DNA of 41,683 bases from TMED161 sp964532515 (GTDB lineage: Bacteria > Fidelibacterota > Marinisomatia > SCGC-AAA003-L08 > D37C17): assembly GCA_964532515.1 (NCBI GenBank), contig CAZHKH010000003.1, forward strand, positions 1-41,683. Direction: 5' to 3'. The notes under the pieces are model-generated. The model was not told the origin of the DNA, made no database searches, and saw nothing but the letters and a program-made list of their open reading frames with translations. Shown in pieces: positions 41,093 through 41,683 of this stretch. Each line of letters begins with the position of its first letter. Positions within the stretch are counted from its first letter, which is position 1. A program made the position numbers and the translations under genes.

Positions 41093-41683
41093 TAGAAAAA
41101 AGAAATGGAAAGAAGCTTATACGAATTCAAAATTTAGGACCTATTCATTTGATTCTGCGTCCGGAAGAAAAGTTGACCCTCTATATTCAACTGATAATGT
41201 TCCAGATGAGATAGGATATCCTGGTCAGTTTCCATATACTCGTGGAATTCATCCTAATATGTATAGGGGGAAATTATGGACAATGCGTCAATTCTCTGGG
41301 TTTGGAGCTCCTGAGGAAACTAATAAGAGATTTAAATTTCTATTAAAGAATGGTCAGACAGGACTATCTACAGCATTTGACATGCCAACATTAATGGGGT
41401 ATGATGCAGATCATAAAATTTCTGATGGTGAAGTAGGGCATTGCGGTGTTAATATTTCTTCCCTTAAAGATATGGAAATTCTGTTTGATGAAATTGACTT
41501 ATCAAAAGTTAGTGTTTCTATGACAATTAATGGTCCTGCAATTATTATTTTTGGATTTTATGTTGCCTTAGCTATTAAAAAAGAAATTCCTCTAACGAGT
41601 CTAAATGGAACTCTTCAAAATGATATTTTAAAAGAATATAAAGCGCAAAAAGAGTGGATTTATCCACCTAGGGAATCAATAAA
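41082..41683 (+). CDS. B12-dependent acyl-CoA mutase (methylmalonyl-CoA mutase family), large subunit, 3' end missing
   Basis: Opens with ATG 41082 inside the dxs end and stays open to the end of the window, 200 codons. Recognisable family stretches are Y-T-R-G-I-H-P-N-M-Y-R-G-K-L-W-T-M-R-Q-F-S-G-F-G, E-E-T-N-K-R-F-K-F-L-L-K-N-G-Q-T-G-L-S-T-A-F-D-M-P-T, S-V-S-M-T-I-N-G-P-A, L-N-G-T-L-Q-N-D-I-L-K-E-Y and W-I-Y-P-P-R-E-S. This is the substrate-binding TIM-barrel domain; the B12-binding domain would be on a separate or downstream part. Classical methylmalonyl-CoA mutase has Tyr where this has Phe (R-Q-F), as in isobutyryl-CoA-type mutases, so the substrate is uncertain. Confidence 0.9.
   Translation, partial: MKNNRKKKWKEAYTNSKFRTYSFDSASGRKVDPLYSTDNVPDEIGYPGQFPYTRGIHPNMYRGKLWTMRQFSGFGAPEETNKRFKFLLKNGQTGLSTAFDMPTLMGYDADHKISDGEVGHCGVNISSLKDMEILFDEIDLSKVSVSMTINGPAIIIFGFYVALAIKKEIPLTSLNGTLQNDILKEYKAQKEWIYPPRESI

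Noticed and set aside
1..41683. CRISPR arrays, tRNA or rRNA genes, insertion sequences, phage genes
   Set aside because: I looked for direct repeat-spacer patterns, tRNA-like cloverleaf ends and transposase or integrase motifs and saw none.

Overview
The window is a dense, AT-rich, almost gap-free stretch of bacterial chromosome. All genes but two (proline dehydrogenase and NqrM) are on the plus strand. It carries clear Shine-Dalgarno sequences (for example before trxA, the thiolase and nrnA), an outer-membrane beta-barrel protein, a Na+-pumping NADH dehydrogenase (NQR), a Na+/H+ antiporter of NhaD type, the DXP isoprenoid route and PdxS/PdxT vitamin B6 synthesis. Together these suggest a marine Gram-negative heterotroph of the FCB group. 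A SAR406/Marinimicrobia-like organism is my best guess; a Bacteroidota member is less likely because of the Shine-Dalgarno sites. The taxonomic call is inference. A run of 10 Ns at 13003-13012 and two in-frame TAA codons inside otherwise perfect genes (acyl-CoA dehydrogenase, NuoL) suggest draft-quality sequence.

Layout. 1-5388: 3' part of a PcrA/UvrD helicase, a Fur regulator, an OB-fold-like orphan protein, a DUF6580-like membrane protein and an outer-membrane barrel protein. 5469-8519: trxA-trxB, then a small Fe-S-loop protein resembling the C-terminal end of endonuclease III, a class I glutamine amidotransferase and an orphan ABC ATPase lacking the Walker B glutamate. 8535-14541: a beta-oxidation operon, TetR regulator - acyl-CoA dehydrogenase - thiolase - fused hydroxyacyl-CoA dehydrogenase/enoyl-CoA hydratase (the FadE/FadA/FadN set). 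It has a perfect palindromic operator over the promoter and ends in a bidirectional terminator shared with a convergent proline dehydrogenase.

15565-33754: one long chain of mostly overlapping genes, nuoABCDHIJKLMN, an acyl-CoA thioesterase, nqrABCDEF and apbE. The complex I has no NuoE/F/G module, so it is the 11-subunit form without an NADH-oxidising head. Its NuoI has an unusual ~260-residue C-terminal extension with three copies of a repeat. NQR can serve as the NADH:quinone oxidoreductase, while complex I probably takes electrons from another donor. nqrM lies on the opposite strand, its end overlapping apbE, and nhaD follows divergently.

35403-41683: a housekeeping chain nrnA-dcd-ispH-pdxS-pdxT-dxs with overlapping or abutting genes, followed by the 5' part of a B12-dependent acyl-CoA mutase large subunit cut off by the window end.

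No tRNA, rRNA, CRISPR array, insertion sequence or phage gene was recognised, and no stretch above 300 bases lacks a gene. The observations most worth checking are the NuoI repeat extension on a headless complex I, the two internal TAA codons, the free-standing Fe-S-loop protein and the orphan ABC ATPase.
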